Below, piece after piece: positions 20,895 through 22,400 of a stretch of DNA of 22,400 bases (positions are counted from its first letter, which is position 1; every line of letters starts with the position of its first letter). The position numbers and the translations under genes are program-made. The stretch is from JBIYSM02 sp044759095 (lineage in GTDB: Bacteria; Bacillota; Bacilli; Brevibacillales; Brevibacillaceae). The notes beneath the pieces were generated by a model. The model made no database searches and was not told where the DNA came from. It was given only the letters and a program-made list of their open reading frames with translations. Where the stretch lies: positions 1 through 22,400 of the forward strand of contig NZ_JBIYSM020000054.1 of NCBI RefSeq assembly GCF_044759095.2, written 5' to 3'.

Positions 20895-21986
20895 TTGCCC
20901 ATAATAGACGTGAAGCAACTGACGAACGGAGCAAAACTGGCAGAGGATGTACATACCGTGCTGGGTGGGCTGCTTTTTCCAAAAGGAACAGCTATTTTTG
21001 AAAAAGAACTTGAGATCTTGCACGCTTTTATGGTGCAGGAAGTAGATGTAGAGGACGAAGCCTTGCCTCAACTGGAGAAAAAAGAAGCGGGAGGCAGGGG
21101 CGAAGAGAGGGCGGCACCCAGGATGAAGCCCGCTAAAGACAGGCTGGAGTTCCAACAACAGTTCGATAAGGCGATTTCCGCATTTAAAAATATGATGACC
21201 AAAGTGCAGGGCGGACTCAGTATTCCGGTTATGGAGGTTCGTGAAGTCATCGCTCCGATGGTGCAGCAGGTGCAGGAGCAGCCTACTATTTTACTTGCAT
21301 TGCGAAAGGTGTCCAATGTGGACAGTTATGCTTATGAGCACTCCATTGCAGTCGGTCTGATTTCTTTCATGATTGCCAAGTGGATGAAAATTCCCGAAAA
21401 GGAATGGATGCAAATTGCGCTGGCAGGCACGCTTCTTGATATCGGGAAAACCAAAATAGATCGGAGAATATTGCTCAAACCGGGGAAACTGACTCCGGCG
21501 GAATTCGAAGAAATGAAAAAGCATACAGTCTACGGGTATCAGCTGATTAAAGCGTCTCCGGGATTGAACGAAGGTGTAGCGTTGGCTGCCCTGCAGCATC
21601 ACGAGCGGGAGGACGGCTCCGGCTATCCGCTTGGTTTGCAAGGCAACAAGCTGCATTTATACAGCAAAATCGTGGCAGTTGCCGATATGTACCATGCGAT
21701 GTGTTCGGATCGTGTTTATCAAAAAGCGCAATCTCCTTACCTAGTGGCTGAACACCTGCTGAATGACAGCTTTGGAAAGTTGGACCCGACGATCGTTTAT
21801 ACGTTTGTGAATGGTATTACCCAATTTGCGATGGGAACCCTGGTCGAATTGAGTGACGGAACACTGGGGAAGATCGTCTTTACAGATCGACGTCATCCAA
21901 CAAGGCCGATGGTTGAAACGAACGACCGAATTGTGAATCTGGCAGAAGCACGGCACTTGTCAGTTATAAAAGTGATAGAGAATTAA
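20895..21986 (+). CDS. HD-GYP domain protein with a substituted HD motif
   Basis: This 363-residue protein has an N-terminal domain (about 1-60, LAEDVHTVLGGLLFPKG), a charged linker (about 60-90), a helical stretch, and a C-terminal HD-GYP domain. HD-GYP proteins usually hydrolyse cyclic di-GMP. Kept residues include H149 (YEHS), D182 with IGK, H210, H235-H236-E237, the GYP motif in DGSGYP (240-245) and D264. The histidine before D182, expected in LHDIGK, is leucine (LLDIGK), and the usual aspartate of the later YDA motif is histidine (H267). Phosphodiesterase activity may be changed or lost. The start is TTG (20895), with GGGAGGTGAG upstream. An HD-GYP gene between gyrA and an rRNA operon is, from memory, common in Paenibacillaceae. 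Confidence 0.9.
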   Translation: MPIIDVKQLTNGAKLAEDVHTVLGGLLFPKGTAIFEKELEILHAFMVQEVDVEDEALPQLEKKEAGGRGEERAAPRMKPAKDRLEFQQQFDKAISAFKNMMTKVQGGLSIPVMEVREVIAPMVQQVQEQPTILLALRKVSNVDSYAYEHSIAVGLISFMIAKWMKIPEKEWMQIALAGTLLDIGKTKIDRRILLKPGKLTPAEFEEMKKHTVYGYQLIKASPGLNEGVALAALQHHEREDGSGYPLGLQGNKLHLYSKIVAVADMYHAMCSDRVYQKAQSPYLVAEHLLNDSFGKLDPTIVYTFVNGITQFAMGTLVELSDGTLGKIVFTDRRHPTRPMVETNDRIVNLAEARHLSVIKVIEN

Positions 21987-22000
21987 CCGATATAGACAGA

Positions 22001-22037
22001 ACGGGAGCGGGGAGAGGGATCGAGGGCTCCCGTTTTT
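22001..22037 (+). terminator. Terminator after the HD-GYP gene
   Basis: An 8-bp stem (22001-22008 with 22026-22033, ACGGGAGC/GCTCCCGT) with a 17-base loop is followed by five T. It separates the HD-GYP gene from the rRNA promoters. Confidence 0.85.
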
Positions 22038-22079
22038 GATTGTTTCGTCGCTAAATTTATTTATGTATAATATTTCCTG

Positions 22080-22108
22080 TTGTATTTATAGTTGTGGCAT
22101 GATAAGAT
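22080..22108 (+). promoter_or_regulatory. Possible upstream rRNA promoter (P1)
   Basis: TTGTAT (22080-22085) and TAAGAT (22103-22108) are 17 bases apart, with a TGA extension before the -10 (22100-22102). A separate TATAAT at 22066-22071 has no good -35. Tandem promoters are usual for rRNA operons in this phylum. Confidence 0.5.
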
Positions 22109-22171
22109 CTTTCTTGTCGCCTCAAGAGCGGCGGGTTTGATAGAAGGAAAGTTACTTGATGAAAAAAGTTA

Positions 22172-22200
22172 TTGACTTCTAAAAGACAATCTGATATATT
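22172..22200 (+). promoter_or_regulatory. Main rRNA promoter (P2)
   Basis: TTGACT (22172-22177) and TATATT (22195-22200) are 17 bases apart, each five of six to consensus, with a TGA extended -10 (22192-22194). The upstream A-rich GATGAAAAAAGTTA could act as an UP element. The 5' leader to mature 16S would be about 118 nt. Confidence 0.85.
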
Positions 22201-22212
22201 GTTGAATTGTTG

Positions 22213-22253
22213 CCGCTGATTTATGGGCGGCCAACCAATTGAATGCTCTTTGA
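22213..22253 (+). promoter_or_regulatory. rRNA leader antitermination signals (boxB-like hairpin and boxA)
   Basis: TGCTCTTTGA (22244-22253) matches rRNA boxA, the NusB/NusE binding site that lets polymerase resist termination. A small hairpin upstream (22213-22216 with 22227-22230) sits where boxB is expected. The following AAAACTGAACA is common in Bacillota rRNA leaders. The remaining leader, to 22324, holds AT-rich sequence likely used in pre-16S processing. Confidence 0.75.
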
Positions 22254-22324
22254 AAACTGAACAGCGAAGCGTTTTAAATAGCCAAGCAAACATGTTTTTG
22301 AACCTTGATCAATTTCTTTCTAAC

Positions 22325-22400
22325 TTTATTGGAGAGTTTGATCCTGGCTCAGGACGAACGCTGGCGGCGTGCCTAATACATGCAAGTCGAGCGAGTCCCT
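22325..22400 (+). rRNA. rrs: 16S ribosomal RNA, 5' end (cut by window end)
   Basis: The start of 16S is clear: GGAGAGTTTGATCCTGGCTC (22331-22350), then the universal AGGACGAACGCTGGCGGCGT and GCCTAATACATGCAAGTCGA. The 5' end is set by comparison with the Bacillus mature start (TTTAT before GGAGAG) and could be off by a few bases. The last visible bases (GCGAGTCCCT) enter variable region V1, whose wording fits Brevibacillus-like 16S from memory. It is transcribed away from oriC like all genes on this arm. An rRNA operon this close to the origin gains copy number during fast growth. Confidence 0.98.

Noticed and set aside
22066..22071. Perfect TATAAT upstream of the rRNA promoters
   Set aside because: No -35 at a workable distance; kept only as a remark under P1.
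1..22400. CRISPR array, tRNA genes, prophage or classical defence system
   Set aside because: No regularly spaced direct repeats, tRNA-like cloverleaf or defence-gene motifs were noticed on either strand.

Overview
The window is the chromosomal replication-origin region of a low- to mid-GC Gram-positive (Bacillota), most likely Brevibacillus or a close relative in Paenibacillaceae. Three things point there: the classic order jag-yidC-yidD-rnpA-rpmH / oriC / dnaA-dnaN-yaaA-recF-remB-gyrB ... gyrA-(HD-GYP)-16S rRNA, many strong Shine-Dalgarno sequences with frequent TTG/GTG starts, and the first bases of a 16S gene. The genus is an inference from memory of related sequences, not from a search.

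Left arm (1-2361, all minus strand, leading away from oriC): the first codons of a probable mnmE, then jag (khpB), the membrane insertase yidC/spoIIIJ as a lipoprotein, yidD, rnpA and rpmH. These join ribosome/RNase P production to membrane protein insertion. rpmH and jag each end in a hairpin terminator that overlaps the stop codon, and rnpA has its own likely promoter.

Origin (about 2362-2935 and 4298-4594): a bipartite origin flanking dnaA. Upstream of dnaA are four perfect and several one-mismatch DnaA boxes, a strong rpmH promoter and a strong divergent dnaA promoter. Downstream, between dnaA and dnaN, are further boxes, a DnaA-trio-like run and AT-rich DNA (the probable unwinding site), then several overlapping inverted repeats including a terminator-like hairpin just before dnaN.

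Right arm core (2936-9351, plus strand): dnaA, dnaN, yaaA, recF, remB and gyrB, tightly packed from dnaN onward, ending at a strong terminator.

Accessory block (about 9420-18190): gyrB and gyrA, usually adjacent in Bacillus, are separated by about 8.9 kb. The block holds a secreted FG-GAP/VCBS-like protein, a small unrecognised and possibly decayed ORF, a structured RNA-like element ending in a terminator, an EamA-type transporter, a large secreted multidomain SNase nuclease with a C-terminal lamin-tail domain, and a tripartite tricarboxylate transporter operon in the order tctB-tctA-tctC. Most units have their own terminators, so it looks like a string of independent cassettes.

Right end (18226-22400): gyrA with an extended -10 promoter, an HD-GYP protein that lacks the histidine of the HD pair, then rRNA promoters, a boxA antitermination site and the start of a 16S gene cut by the window end. 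No tRNA, CRISPR array or intact insertion sequence was seen.
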